64,000 nucleotides of DNA from Limnochorda sp. LNt (lineage in GTDB: Bacteria > Bacillota > Limnochordia > Limnochordales > Geochordaceae): the NCBI RefSeq assembly GCF_035593265.1, contig NZ_CP141614.1, forward strand, positions 2,170,001 to 2,234,000, in the 5' to 3' direction. The stretch's first letter is position 1. Each line of letters opens with the position of its first letter. Made by a program: the position numbers and the translations under genes. The notes under the pieces are model-generated. The model was not told the origin of the DNA and searched no databases. It saw only the letters and a list, made by a program, of their open reading frames with translations. Positions 28,663-36,938 of this stretch are shown here, in pieces.

Positions 28663-29610
28663 ATGCTGCAGTACACGCTGAGGCGTCTGGCCCATTCGCT
28701 GGTCACGATCTTCCTCGTCGTGACGGTGGTCTTCTTGCTGATGCGCCTCCTGCCCGTCGAGGGGTACTTCGGCGACAGCTACGACAAGCTGACGCCCGAG
28801 CAGCGCGAGGCGGTGCTGCGGCGGATGGGGCTTCTGGATCCCTGGTACGCGCAGCTCTATCGCTTCTACTCCCATCTGCTGCGCGGCGACCTGGGCGTCT
28901 CCGTCATCTACCGGCCCAACGTCCCGGTCCGCGAGATCCTCGCGCTCAAGATCCCCTACTCGCTCGCCTTCGGGATGGCCGCGCTGGGGCTCTCCCTGAT
29001 GGCAGGCCTCGCCATGGGCGTGCACATGTCGCTCCACAAGGGAGGCTGGTGGGACAAGGCCTGGACCGGGTACGTCGTCTTCGTCAATGCCGTGCCGGCG
29101 GCCGTCTACCATCTCTTCATCCAGCTCTACGTCACCGAGATCGCGGGGCTGCCCCTGCTGTTCAGCAGCTTCGACCCCGTGAGCTGGATCCTGCCGACCA
29201 TCTCCATGTCCCTCGGCGGAATCGCGGGCTACGCCATGTGGGTGCGGCGGTTCATGGTGGACGAGCTCAACAAGGAGTACATCCGTCTGGCGAGGGCCAA
29301 AGGTCTGCCGAGCAGGGCCATCATGATCAAGCACGTCATGCGCAACGCCTTCGTGCCCCTGGCCCAGTACCTGCCGGCCACCGTGCTGTTGACCATCGGC
29401 GGCTCCATCTACATCGAATCCCTCTACTCCATCCCCGGCATGGGCGGGCTCCTGGTGGACGCCATCCAGCGCCAGGACAACCCGCTGGTGCAGGCCCTGG
29501 TCCTGGTCTACTCGGTGCTCGCCATCATCGGGCTCTTCCTGGGGGACGTGCTGATGACCCTCTTCGATCCCCGCATCCGGCTGGAGCGGCAGGGGGCGAC
29601 CCGGGCATGA
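28663..29610 (+). CDS. Oligopeptide ABC transporter permease, OppB type
   Basis: A 315-residue permease: MLQYTLRRLAHSLVTIFLVV start with the first helix, a periplasmic segment with LLDPWYAQLYRFYSHLLRGD, and five further helices. It has the EAA loop YIRLARAKGLPSRAIMIKHV near 225-244 and the end motif LFDPRIRLE. It lies 37 bp after the binding-protein gene, and its stop overlaps the next ATG (ATGA). It pairs with the OppC-type permease to form the transmembrane channel. Confidence 0.94.
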   Translation: MLQYTLRRLAHSLVTIFLVVTVVFLLMRLLPVEGYFGDSYDKLTPEQREAVLRRMGLLDPWYAQLYRFYSHLLRGDLGVSVIYRPNVPVREILALKIPYSLAFGMAALGLSLMAGLAMGVHMSLHKGGWWDKAWTGYVVFVNAVPAAVYHLFIQLYVTEIAGLPLLFSSFDPVSWILPTISMSLGGIAGYAMWVRRFMVDELNKEYIRLARAKGLPSRAIMIKHVMRNAFVPLAQYLPATVLLTIGGSIYIESLYSIPGMGGLLVDAIQRQDNPLVQALVLVYSVLAIIGLFLGDVLMTLFDPRIRLERQGATRA

Positions 29611-30575
29611 CGGCGCCGGAGCAGCGGGCCGTTGCCGGCATGGAAGAGCGCCTGCTCTTCACGCTGGCCCGCCGCAACGAGGCCGAGGCCGAGCGCACGG
29701 CCACCTCCGACTACTCCTACTGGCGCTCCACCTGGCGGGCCTTCCTGGGCAACCGCACGGCGGTCGTGCTGCTGGCGCTGATGATGTCGCTGGTGCTGCT
29801 GACCATCGTGCAGCCCTATCTGCCCGGCCAGAAGGATCCGGTGCACATCCACCGGGATCCGGTGACGGGGCTGCAGCTGCGCAATCAGCCGCCGGGGCCC
29901 GACTTCTGGCTGGGCACCAACTCCATCGGGCAGGACCTGTGGGCGCGGCTGTGGGCGGGGACCCGCACGTCGCTCATCATCGCCCTCATCGTGGGGGCGT
30001 GGGAGATCGCCTTCGGCATCCTGGTGGGGGCGGCCTGGGGCTACGTGCGGCCGCTGGAGGCGGTCATCACCGAGGCGTACAACGTCATCGACAACATCCC
30101 TACCACCATCCTGCTGACGCTGCTCGCCTACATCATGCGGCCCAGCTTCCAGACCATGATCATCGCCATGTGCGCGACGGGCTGGCTGGGAATGGCCCGC
30201 TTCGTGCGCAACCAGATCGTCATCCTGCGCGACCGCGAGTACAACCTGGCCTCCCGCTGCCTGGGCACGCCCACCTCCCGCATCGTCGTCCGCAACCTGC
30301 TGCCCTACCTGGTCTCGGTCATCGTGCTGCGCATGGCGCTGTCCATCCCCTCCACCATCGGGTGGGAGGTCTTCCTCACCTACATCGGGCTGGGGCTGCC
30401 GCTGGACCAGCCGACGCTGGGCAACCTGCTCAACGAGGGGCGCCAGGTGATGATGGCGCCGTCGCTGCGCTACCAGCTCATCTTCCCGGCCGCGGTGCTG
30501 TCGGTCATCACCGTCTCGTTCTACGTGCTGGGCAACGCCTTCGCCGACGCGTCGGATCCGCGCAACCACTTCTGA
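29607..30575 (+). CDS. Oligopeptide ABC transporter permease, OppC type
   Basis: A 322-residue permease with an N-terminal cytosolic stretch (1-45), a first helix near 52-72, the OppC signature FWLGTNSIGQDLWARLWAGT near 101-120, and five more helices. The EAA loop is LASRCLGTPTSRIVVRNLL near 212-230; the first Ala/Gly positions of the loop vary from consensus. It ends GNAFADASDPRNHF. It is translationally coupled to the OppB-type gene by a 4-bp overlap. Together with the downstream fused ATPase it completes the importer. Confidence 0.94.
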   Translation: MTAPEQRAVAGMEERLLFTLARRNEAEAERTATSDYSYWRSTWRAFLGNRTAVVLLALMMSLVLLTIVQPYLPGQKDPVHIHRDPVTGLQLRNQPPGPDFWLGTNSIGQDLWARLWAGTRTSLIIALIVGAWEIAFGILVGAAWGYVRPLEAVITEAYNVIDNIPTTILLTLLAYIMRPSFQTMIIAMCATGWLGMARFVRNQIVILRDREYNLASRCLGTPTSRIVVRNLLPYLVSVIVLRMALSIPSTIGWEVFLTYIGLGLPLDQPTLGNLLNEGRQVMMAPSLRYQLIFPAAVLSVITVSFYVLGNAFADASDPRNHF

Positions 30576-30624
30576 CGAGGAGGGAGCGCCCACGCAAGCG
30601 GTCAGGTCAGGCATCGCCGGCGTC

Positions 30625-32697
30625 ATGGAGGCGACGCCGGCCGCGGCGCGGTCGCCGGGCGGCCGGCCGCCGGTGCTGTCGGTAAGGGACCTGGTCATCA
30701 AGTTCCGCCTGCGGGGCCGGGTGCTCACGGCCATCCGGGGCCTCTCGCTGGACCTGCACGAGGGCGAGGCCCTGGCCCTGGTGGGTGAGTCGGGCTCGGG
30801 CAAGACGGTGCTCACCAAGTCGTGGCTGGGCATGCTCGACCCCAACGGCTGGATCGACCGGGGCGCCATCCTGATGGGCGCAAGGGATCTGGCCCGGCTG
30901 CGGGCCGAGCGGGAGTGGCTCGGCATCCGGGGCCGGCAGATCGCGATGATCTTCCAGGACCCGATGACCGCGCTCAACCCGCTGCGTACGGTGGGCGCCC
31001 AGGTGCAGGAAGCTCTCGAGCTCCACCAGGGGCTGCGGGGGAGCGCGGCGCGCGAGCGGGCCGTCGAGATCCTGGCGCAGGTGGGCATCCCCGATGCGGC
31101 GTCCCGCTATCATCAGTACCCGCACCAGTTCTCGGGCGGCATGCGCCAGCGGGTGGTCATCGCCATCGCCATCGCCTGCCGTCCGCGGGTGCTCGTCTGC
31201 GACGAGCCCACCACCGCGCTGGACGTGACGGTGCAGGCCCAGATCCTGGAGCTGATCGGGCGGCTGCGGCGCGAGCTGGGCATCGCGCTGATCTTCATCA
31301 CCCACGACCTGGGAGTGGTGGCGCGCGTCGCGGACCGGGTGGCGGTGATGTACGCCGGACAGATCGTGGAGCAGGGCACGGTGGAGGAGATCTTCTGCGA
31401 CCCGCGCCACCCCTACACCTGGGCGCTACTCGCCTCCCTGCCCCAGCTGGGCGTCAAGGGCGAGCCGCTGCACGCCATCCCAGGCGCGCCGCCCAACCTC
31501 CTCGCGACCATCCGGGGGGACCCGTTCGCTCCCCGCAACCCGTACGCGCTGGCCATCGACCTCGTCCAGGAGCCGCGGCCCTTCCAGGTGAGCCCCACCC
31601 ACTGGGCCCGCACGTGGCTGCTCGACCCTCGGGCGCCCCGGGTGCAGCCCCCGCCCGCCGTGCGACGGCTGCGGGAGCGCCGGCGCTGGGAGGGGGGCTG
31701 GATGGGGCCCGACGGGCAGGGGCACGGGCAGGCGGCGGCCAACCGCCGTCAGCAGGGCACGCGGCGCGAGGTGCTGCTCGAGGTGCGGGACCTGCGCATC
31801 GAGTACCGGGCGCGGGGGCGACGCCCCTTTGTGGCCGTCGACGGAGTCTCCTTCGAGGTCTACCGGGGCGAGACCCTGGGGCTGGTGGGCGAGACCGGCT
31901 CGGGCAAGAGCTCCATCGGGCGGGCCATCGTGCGCATCACCGAGACGGCCGGGGGCGAGATCCGCTTCCGGGGGCGGCGCATCGACGGGCGCATCCCCCG
32001 CGAGCTCGACCGGGAGCTGACCCGCCGCATCCAGATGATCTTCCAGGATCCCATGGCCTCCCTCAACGAACGCGCCAAGGTGGACTACATCGTCTCCGAG
32101 GGCCTCTACAACACCCGCGCCTACCGCGACGAGCAGGACCGCCGGGCCCGGGTGGCGAGCGCGCTGCGGGAGGTGGGGCTGCTGCCCGAGTTCGCCAGCC
32201 GCTTCCCCCACGAGTTCTCCGGGGGCCAGCGGCAGCGCATCGGCATCGCCCGGGCCCTCATCATGGAGCCGGAGCTGGTCATCGCCGACGAGCCCGTCTC
32301 GTCGCTGGACGTCTCGGTGCGGGCGCAGGTGCTCAATCTGCTCCAGGCGCTGCAGCGGCAAAAGGGGCTCACCTACCTCTTCATCTCCCACGACCTGTCG
32401 GTGGTGCGCTACATCGCCGACCGGGTGGCGGTCATGCACCGCGGGAGGCTCGTGGAGCTGGCCGAGACGGAGGAGCTCTTCCGGTCTCCCCTGCACCCCT
32501 ACACCCGGGCACTGCTCTCGGCCATCCCGGTGCCCGATCCGCGGGTGGAGCGCAACCGCCGGGTGGTGCGCTACGAGCCCCCCGGCGACGAGGACGGGCG
32601 CCGGTCGCCCCGGTGGGCCGAGGTGCGGCCGGGCCACTGGGTGCTGGCCGACGACGCGGAGCTCGAGGCGTACCGCCGGGCTCTGGAGGGACGCTAG
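30625..32697 (+). CDS. Fused OppD-OppF double ATPase of an oligopeptide ABC transporter
   Basis: A 690-residue protein with two complete ATP-binding domains. Domain 1 (about 16-290) has Walker A GESGSGKT, signature FSGGMRQR, Walker B VLVCDEPT and the switch His in FITHD. Domain 2 (about 385-640) has [29 protein letters not shown] and FISHD. Both have the HPYT peptide-transporter tail. The OppD extension after domain 1 normally holds four Cys for an iron-sulfur cluster (CPFAPRC...C...C); here it reads [14 protein letters not shown] and has no Cys. A Gln/Arg-rich linker joins the halves. The two nucleotide sites should power import through the OppB/OppC pair. The ATG is 50 bp after the OppC gene. 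Confidence 0.95.
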   Translation: MEATPAAARSPGGRPPVLSVRDLVIKFRLRGRVLTAIRGLSLDLHEGEALALVGESGSGKTVLTKSWLGMLDPNGWIDRGAILMGARDLARLRAEREWLGIRGRQIAMIFQDPMTALNPLRTVGAQVQEALELHQGLRGSAARERAVEILAQVGIPDAASRYHQYPHQFSGGMRQRVVIAIAIACRPRVLVCDEPTTALDVTVQAQILELIGRLRRELGIALIFITHDLGVVARVADRVAVMYAGQIVEQGTVEEIFCDPRHPYTWALLASLPQLGVKGEPLHAIPGAPPNLLATIRGDPFAPRNPYALAIDLVQEPRPFQVSPTHWARTWLLDPRAPRVQPPPAVRRLRERRRWEGGWMGPDGQGHGQAAANRRQQGTRREVLLEVRDLRIEYRARGRRPFVAVDGVSFEVYRGETLGLVGETGSGKSSIGRAIVRITETAGGEIRFRGRRIDGRIPRELDRELTRRIQMIFQDPMASLNERAKVDYIVSEGLYNTRAYRDEQDRRARVASALREVGLLPEFASRFPHEFSGGQRQRIGIARALIMEPELVIADEPVSSLDVSVRAQVLNLLQALQRQKGLTYLFISHDLSVVRYIADRVAVMHRGRLVELAETEELFRSPLHPYTRALLSAIPVPDPRVERNRRVVRYEPPGDEDGRRSPRWAEVRPGHWVLADDAELEAYRRALEGR

Positions 32698-32830
32698 AGT
32701 GGACGGCGCCGGGGGGCCACCCCGGCCGGCCAGACCCGGGAGGCGCCCTGCGCGGGGAACGAGGCGCCCGGCCTGGGTGCAGAACCTGTCGCGGCGGGGC
32801 CTGCGGGCGCTGGGAGTCCAGGCCAGGACC

Positions 32831-32866
32831 TTGACGCACCAGAGGTTTTGTCTATGATGGTCATCA
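32831..32866 (+). promoter_or_regulatory. Promoter and operator of the Phd/PIN module
   Basis: TTGACG (32831-32836) and TATGAT (32853-32858) are 16 bp apart. A small inverted repeat TGATG-GT-CATCA (32855-32866) overlaps the -10 box, where a Phd-type antitoxin would bind to repress its own operon. The antitoxin ATG follows 11 bp later. Confidence 0.6.
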
Positions 32867-32876
32867 GGTGGTGTCC

Positions 32877-33173
32877 ATGAAGGTCGTCTACGTCTCCGCG
32901 CTGAAGGCCCGGCTAAGCGAGTTCCTGCGGCTGGTGAAGAGGGGCGAGACGGTCCTCGTCACGGAGCGGGGTCGGCCGGTGGCGATGCTCACCCCGGTGA
33001 CCGAGCACCAGCCGCTCGGCGAGGATCCTCGCCTGCGAGCCCTGCTCGAGTCGGGCCTCGTCCGTCCCCCCCAGGCGCCTCTTCCTGAAGATTTCCTGGA
33101 CCGACCCCGGCCGGCTGACCCTGAAGGACGACTGCTCGCCGCCCTGCTGGAGGAGCGGTCGGAAGGGCGATGA
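32877..33173 (+). CDS. Phd/YefM-type antitoxin
   Basis: A 98-residue protein. The first 50 residues fit the Phd/YefM DNA-binding fold (VSALKARLSEFLRLVKRGET, then VLVTERGRPVAMLTPV). The charged, Pro-rich tail would cap the toxin. The ATG at 32877 has AGGTGG six bases upstream; an in-frame GTG nine bases earlier is possible. Its TGA overlaps the ATG of the PIN gene, giving a standard two-gene toxin-antitoxin operon under the promoter at 32831-32858. Confidence 0.9.
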   Translation: MKVVYVSALKARLSEFLRLVKRGETVLVTERGRPVAMLTPVTEHQPLGEDPRLRALLESGLVRPPQAPLPEDFLDRPRPADPEGRLLAALLEERSEGR

Positions 33174-33598
33174 GGTTCTGGGATAGTTCGGGGCTGGTGC
33201 TGCTGCTCGCCGACCAGCCGGGCTCACAACAAGCCAGGCAACTCTACCGAGAAGACCCTGCCATGGTCGTCTGGTGGGGAACCGCCGTCGAGTGTTGGTC
33301 CGCGTTGACACGCCTGCGACGGGACGCGGTGCTCTCTCCGGAAGCAGAAGGCGAAGCGGGAAGGCTCCTGGCCGCGCTCCTGCAAGGTGCTTTCGAGGTG
33401 CAGCCTTCGGAGGAGCTGCGACGTCTGGCCATCCGCCTGCTTCGGGTGCATGCTCTCCGGGCCGCTGACGCTCTCCAGTTAGCAGCGGCGATGACGTGGG
33501 CCGGTGACCCTCCTTCGCCTGGGAGGGAGATGGTGGTGTTCGACCGGCGGCTACGGGAGGCAGCCCACCTCGAGGGGTTTGCGGTAGTGCCCGGTTGA
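33170..33598 (+). CDS. PIN-domain ribonuclease toxin (VapC-like)
   Basis: A 142-residue PIN domain: the first acidic residue is in RFWDSSGLVLLL (Asp near 5), then Glu in WGTAVECWSAL near 41, Asp in LRAADALQLAAAM near 100, and Asp in MVVFDRRLREAA near 124. This is the full acidic set for an active endoribonuclease. The ATG overlaps the antitoxin stop. It is followed within 20 bp by a tRNA-Arg gene on the other strand, with a duplicated tRNA 3' end between them. Confidence 0.9.
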   Translation: MRFWDSSGLVLLLADQPGSQQARQLYREDPAMVVWWGTAVECWSALTRLRRDAVLSPEAEGEAGRLLAALLQGAFEVQPSEELRRLAIRLLRVHALRAADALQLAAAMTWAGDPPSPGREMVVFDRRLREAAHLEGFAVVPG

Positions 33599-33602
33599 AC
33601 GG

Positions 33603-33624
33603 ACTGGTGCGCCACTGGTGCGCC
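33603..33624. repeat. Tandem duplication of the tRNA-Arg 3' end
   Basis: The 11-mer ACTGGTGCGCC occurs twice back to back (33603-33613 and 33614-33624). The right-hand copy is the 3' terminus of the minus-strand tRNA-Arg, including its encoded CCA. Duplicated tRNA ends are typical traces of integration at tRNA genes, but no integrase gene is present in the window. Confidence 0.6.
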
Positions 33625-33689
33625 CGGCAGGATTCGAACCCGCGACCTCGGGCGTCGAAGGCCCCCGCTCTCCCCTGAGCTACGGGCGC
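33616..33689 (-). tRNA. tRNA-Arg (anticodon TCG)
   Basis: On the minus strand the cloverleaf folds with a perfect 7-bp acceptor stem (GCGCCCG / CGGGCGC), anticodon loop CTTCGAC (anticodon TCG, reading CGA), T-arm GCGGG-TTCGAAT-CCTGC and an encoded CCA. The D-arm is GCTC-AGGGGA-GAGC, so the D-loop has only six bases, two fewer than in the related tRNA-Arg at 44215-44290. This may be a one- or two-base deletion (real or a sequencing error) and could impair the molecule. Confidence 0.88.
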
Positions 33690-33752
33690 ACCGATAGGCG
33701 GACGGGATCGCCGAGAGCGGGCCCGAGCAGTGCGTCCGGAGGATGGAGCGCG

Positions 33753-34097
33753 ATGCCTTCGCCAGCGAGTTCGCGTGGTTGCAGGTGGCCGAGGGCCTTC
33801 GCCTGGGGCCTCGTCCCGACGGGCATCGGGGTGGTGGCCTCCCTCGCCGTGGCATGGTGGGGGTACGGCGACCTCTACTACGTGGGCCAGCTGCTCCCCG
33901 CCTTGATGGCCGTCTACCTCCTGAGCGCCTGGCTGGTCTACCTGCGGCGCTCGACGCACCTGCTGGCCCGAAACCGCCCCCTGGGCGGGACGGGTCCGGT
34001 CCTCGTCCTGCTGTGGTCGGCCCTCCAGCTGGCCCTGCTGTCGACAGCCCTTTACTACCTGCTGGGAGTCGGCGCCGGCTTCCGATTCGAGTCATGA
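33753..34097 (+). CDS. Small membrane protein of unknown function
   Basis: A 114-residue protein with three predicted helices, around residues 17-37 (FAWGLVPTGIGVVASLAVAW), 43-62 (YYVGQLLPALMAVYLLSAWL) and 84-108 (LVLLWSALQLALLSTALYYL). The loops are basic inside, so the N-terminus is probably cytosolic. The ATG has GGAGGATGGAG upstream. I recognise no family; it resembles small four-helix or three-helix proteins of unknown function in Bacillota. It faces the winged-helix regulator gene convergently, with no shared operon. Confidence 0.65.
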   Translation: MPSPASSRGCRWPRAFAWGLVPTGIGVVASLAVAWWGYGDLYYVGQLLPALMAVYLLSAWLVYLRRSTHLLARNRPLGGTGPVLVLLWSALQLALLSTALYYLLGVGAGFRFES

Positions 34098-34140
34098 GGC
34101 CGGCCAGGACGCCCGGTGTCGTCGGGGCCAGCTGACGGGC

Positions 34141-34554
34141 TCACGGCACCGGACGGCCGCCGGCGCCCTGCAGTTGCTGGAGGGTGTCGACGGCGGTGCG
34201 CAGGCGGTCCGCGAGGTCTTCGAGGGGCGTGCGGCTCGGCACCGGTGGTTCGGCCTGGCGTGGTCGGGAGGCCCGCAACAGCTCGAGGGCGATCTCGGCC
34301 AGCTCGGAGACCACGCCGTCGAGCTCGCAGGGATCGACGGCGACCGCGGCCCCGCAGCGACCCGGCAGGTAGTAGCCGCCGCCGGGCCCTCGCCGCACCG
34401 CCACCTGGCCCCGCGCCACCAGCACCCGGGCCTGAGTGCGGACGTAGCTGCTGCATACGCCCAGCGCCCCTGAGAGCTCCCGGGAGCAGACGGGCTGGCG
34501 GTACGTGGCCTGCCGGGCCCGCAGGTACTCCACGATGAGCCGCTGGAGGCTCAC
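34141..34554 (-). CDS. Winged-helix transcriptional regulator (Rrf2/GntR-like DNA-binding domain)
   Basis: A 137-residue protein. A winged helix occupies residues 1-70: LIVEYLRARQATYRQPVCSR, recognition helix GVCSSYVRTQARVLVARG, and the wing VRRGPGGGYYL, which is the G-x-GGYxL wing found in Rrf2- and GntR-type repressors. The C-terminal half has a helical, possibly dimerising segment but no effector-binding fold or Rrf2 Cys cluster that I can recognise. The GTG start has GGGGGGAGG upstream. It is transcribed away from the envelope operon that begins 330 bp upstream; the intergenic 14-bp palindrome may be its operator. The target is not certain. Confidence 0.75.
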   Translation of the reverse strand: MSLQRLIVEYLRARQATYRQPVCSRELSGALGVCSSYVRTQARVLVARGQVAVRRGPGGGYYLPGRCGAAVAVDPCELDGVVSELAEIALELLRASRPRQAEPPVPSRTPLEDLADRLRTAVDTLQQLQGAGGRPVP

Positions 34555-34881
34555 CCGTCTACCTCCCCCCTTCGAGGCTAGTCCCCACGGCTCCGGGCCA
34601 CAATGGTACGCAAGGTCACCGCGCCCTGCCGGCGCGACCCGATCCGCGGATCATCGATCCGAGCCCCACGGCGCCCCGAGAGCCCGCGGACGGCACCGCA
34701 TCGGGGCTCCAGTCACCTAAGGCGCACACGTGTGCGTTGATCCCATCCCTCGCGGGGCCATCGTCCGGGTCGATCTCCCTTTCGTACAATTGTGGCTTCT
34801 CCCCCCGCCCCGGTAGAGTGCAGGCGAACCGCGAGGCCGCGAGGCGACGGCCGGAGGAGGCCGGAGGACGGGGGTTGGTCC
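34555..34881. other. Divergent control region between the winged-helix gene and the envelope operon
   Basis: About 330 bp. A perfect 14-bp palindrome CGCACACGTGTGCG lies at 34723-34736. On the plus strand a possible -10 box TACAAT lies at 34784-34789, about 50 bp after the palindrome and about 90 bp before the first ATG of the envelope operon; no convincing -35 was found. No protein or RNA gene was seen. Confidence 0.5.
34723..34736. promoter_or_regulatory. 14-bp perfect palindrome, candidate operator
   Basis: CGCACACGTGTGCG is its own reverse complement. It lies between the winged-helix regulator gene and the divergent envelope operon, the position expected for a site bound by that regulator. 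No second copy was noticed in the window. Confidence 0.4.
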
Positions 34882-35955
34882 ATGAAGCGGGCCGTGCTCG
34901 CTGCTGCATTGGTCTGTGCCCTGCTCGCCGCCAGGGAGACGCGGCCGGCCCGGGCCGATGCCCCGGACCCGTCGCCCCTCTCCGTCCTCTATGAGCTGCA
35001 TCGTGCCAGCGGCCCGGCCTACCAGGAGACGGACGGCACCTGGGTCGTCGTCCCCGAGTCGCGCATCGAGTGGGAAGTCGCCTGGCACGTCACCAACCGC
35101 AGCGACAAGGCCCTGTCGGGGATTCGCCTGCGCAACCACTACAGCAGCGAGCTCGACGTCGTGCCTGGCACCTTCAACGGCACCCATGGCCACGTCTCGT
35201 TCGGGCCCGTGGGTGGACCCCACAGCGCCACCGCTGTGGAGTGGCTGGTGGGAGACCTGGCGCCGGGAGCGACGGCGGTGCTGACCTTTCACGTCGCCAC
35301 GGGCCGCAACCCGGCGGGCAAGCAGATGTACGGCGACGAAGGCGAGTACTGCCTCGACTCCGCCCTGACCGTCTGGTGGGGTTCGGGCCGCCAGGGACGC
35401 GAGCACGACGGCAGCATGAGCTTCTCGTGCGTGCGGGTGATCAGCCGGCGCCCCCCGTGGATCCGGGTCGAGGTCTCCAACACCCGCAAGGACTGGCGGC
35501 TGCGCCGCCCCGGTGAGTACGCCTCGATGGCCTTCGAGCTGGGCGTGGCCAGCAACGGCTCCGTGGCGGTGCTCTTCGAGGGGTTCGACGACCTGCACCG
35601 CCCGTCGTCCGGGGCCTGCGCACCCGGGCCGACGCTGCCCGCGTGGTATGCGCGGGGGAGCACCCTGGAGCAGGCGGAGGCGGCGGGCTGGGTCCAGGCC
35701 GACGAGTTCAACCGCCGCTGGGTCTGGCTCGAGGCGTCTCCCACACTCCGCAAGGGCCGCACCCTGACGTTCTGGCAGCGCCTGGCGGTCTCCGAGGGCA
35801 CGCCCTCGTGCGAGTACGAGGACCGCGCGACGGTGGTCTTCATCCTCTCCCGCTTCGGCGGCATGGGCGTGGCGGCCGACACGACGGGCTCGGATGCCTT
35901 GATGCCGCGGCCGGACGACCTGGTCCTGCCGCCAGCGGCGCAGGAGGGGCTGTGA
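34882..35955 (+). CDS. Secreted protein of unknown function, paralogue of the next gene
   Basis: A 357-residue exported protein with a signal peptide (residues 1-26, ending near ARADA). The mature part is beta-rich, with WEVAWHVTNRSDKALSGIRL near 65-85 and a lone Cys pair in YCLDS and FSCVRV. Two segments, NTRKDWRLRRPGEYAS near 203 and the EYEDRATVVFILS end segment near 312, recur in the next protein, which shows the two are related. I recognise no family; an Ig-like or choice-of-anchor-like extracellular fold is likely. The ATG at 34882 precedes the signal peptide. It is the first gene of the envelope operon that ends with a secretin and a barrel, so it is probably a surface or periplasmic component or cargo. 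Confidence 0.7.
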   Translation: MKRAVLAAALVCALLAARETRPARADAPDPSPLSVLYELHRASGPAYQETDGTWVVVPESRIEWEVAWHVTNRSDKALSGIRLRNHYSSELDVVPGTFNGTHGHVSFGPVGGPHSATAVEWLVGDLAPGATAVLTFHVATGRNPAGKQMYGDEGEYCLDSALTVWWGSGRQGREHDGSMSFSCVRVISRRPPWIRVEVSNTRKDWRLRRPGEYASMAFELGVASNGSVAVLFEGFDDLHRPSSGACAPGPTLPAWYARGSTLEQAEAAGWVQADEFNRRWVWLEASPTLRKGRTLTFWQRLAVSEGTPSCEYEDRATVVFILSRFGGMGVAADTTGSDALMPRPDDLVLPPAAQEGL

Positions 35956-36099
35956 GAGGGGGTGGTCGATGCCAGTCGCGAGCGCCCGGACAGGGACGGG
36001 CCGTGAGGCCTGCACCGTGGCCTACCGTGGCCGGTGGCCTGCGGTAACGGTGGGATAGAAGACGACGGGACACATTTCTCGAAAGGGGATCATGCGAGC

Positions 36100-36813
36100 A
36101 TGAAGCGACTGGGATGGCTCCTCGTGTTGGCGGCGCTGCTGCTCTCCGGTGGGATGGCTCTGGCGGCTTCCAACGGCTACCCGCTCCCGCCGGGCGCCAG
36201 CGAGACCAAGGTGTGGGAGCTGCAGGGCAGCACCTGGGTGGGGCTGACGTTCGGCGACCCCAACGGGCCGGCGCGTAGCTGGAACTCCGGGCCTTACAAC
36301 CAGGGCATCACGAACCAGGCCGTCACCGGGTTCCAGTTCACCAACCACGCCTCCGTGGCCCAGTGGGTGGAGTACACCATGAGTGGCACCCGCAAGGACT
36401 GGCGCATCCGCCGGCCCGGCATCTACGCCTCGGACTCCATGACCGGCACCATCAAGAGCAACAACGACGTGGTCATCTCCTTCAGCGGCTTCGGCCCGCT
36501 GGCATACGAGGCTCCGGGGCAGGGCGTCGACGAGTACATCGAGACCGAGTACGGGTACAGCACCGTGGAGGACCCCAATCTCGTCGTCTGGGTGCCCGCC
36601 GAGGACCTCAATGAGACCAGCATCCTGCTCGAGGACAGCGAGGCCCTCCACTACGGCCAGCAATGGAAGCTGTGGAGCAAGATCAACGTCGGCCCCTCCA
36701 ACTCCTCATCGGAGTACGAGAACGTCGGCACCGTCACCGTCACGCTGACCAACATCAAGCTCTGGATCGATCCGGCGACGGGCTTCTACGCCGACCTGGT
36801 CGGGCCCCGCTGA
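36100..36813 (+). CDS. Secreted protein of unknown function, paralogue of the preceding gene
   Basis: A 237-residue exported protein with a classical signal peptide (MKRLGWLLVLAALLLSGG...ALA, cleaved near 22). The mature domain is beta-rich and contains the shared motifs TRKDWRIRRPGIYAS near 110 and SSEYENVGTVTVTL near 210, aligned in order with those of the preceding protein. It is therefore a shorter single-domain version of the same unknown family. It has no Cys pair and no anchor or C-terminal sorting motif. It lies 144 bp after its paralogue and 125 bp before the next gene, all in one direction. It may be a surface subunit or cargo for the secretin encoded downstream. Confidence 0.7.
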   Translation: MKRLGWLLVLAALLLSGGMALAASNGYPLPPGASETKVWELQGSTWVGLTFGDPNGPARSWNSGPYNQGITNQAVTGFQFTNHASVAQWVEYTMSGTRKDWRIRRPGIYASDSMTGTIKSNNDVVISFSGFGPLAYEAPGQGVDEYIETEYGYSTVEDPNLVVWVPAEDLNETSILLEDSEALHYGQQWKLWSKINVGPSNSSSEYENVGTVTVTLTNIKLWIDPATGFYADLVGPR

Positions 36814-36938
36814 GGCTCATCGACGGTGGCCTGGAAGGGGAGGGCGCTCGCTCTCCCCTTCTCCAGGACGGCAAGGGTCCGGACGTGTCGATGGGATCGG
36901 CCGCGCAGCCGGCCCGCGACCGGAGGGGATGGGAGACC

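Noticed and set aside
32698-32830. A short ORF after the OppDF fusion
   Set aside because: Pro/Gly/Arg-rich, no family motif, and it ends in the promoter of the Phd/PIN module; probably untranslated GC-rich DNA with hairpins.
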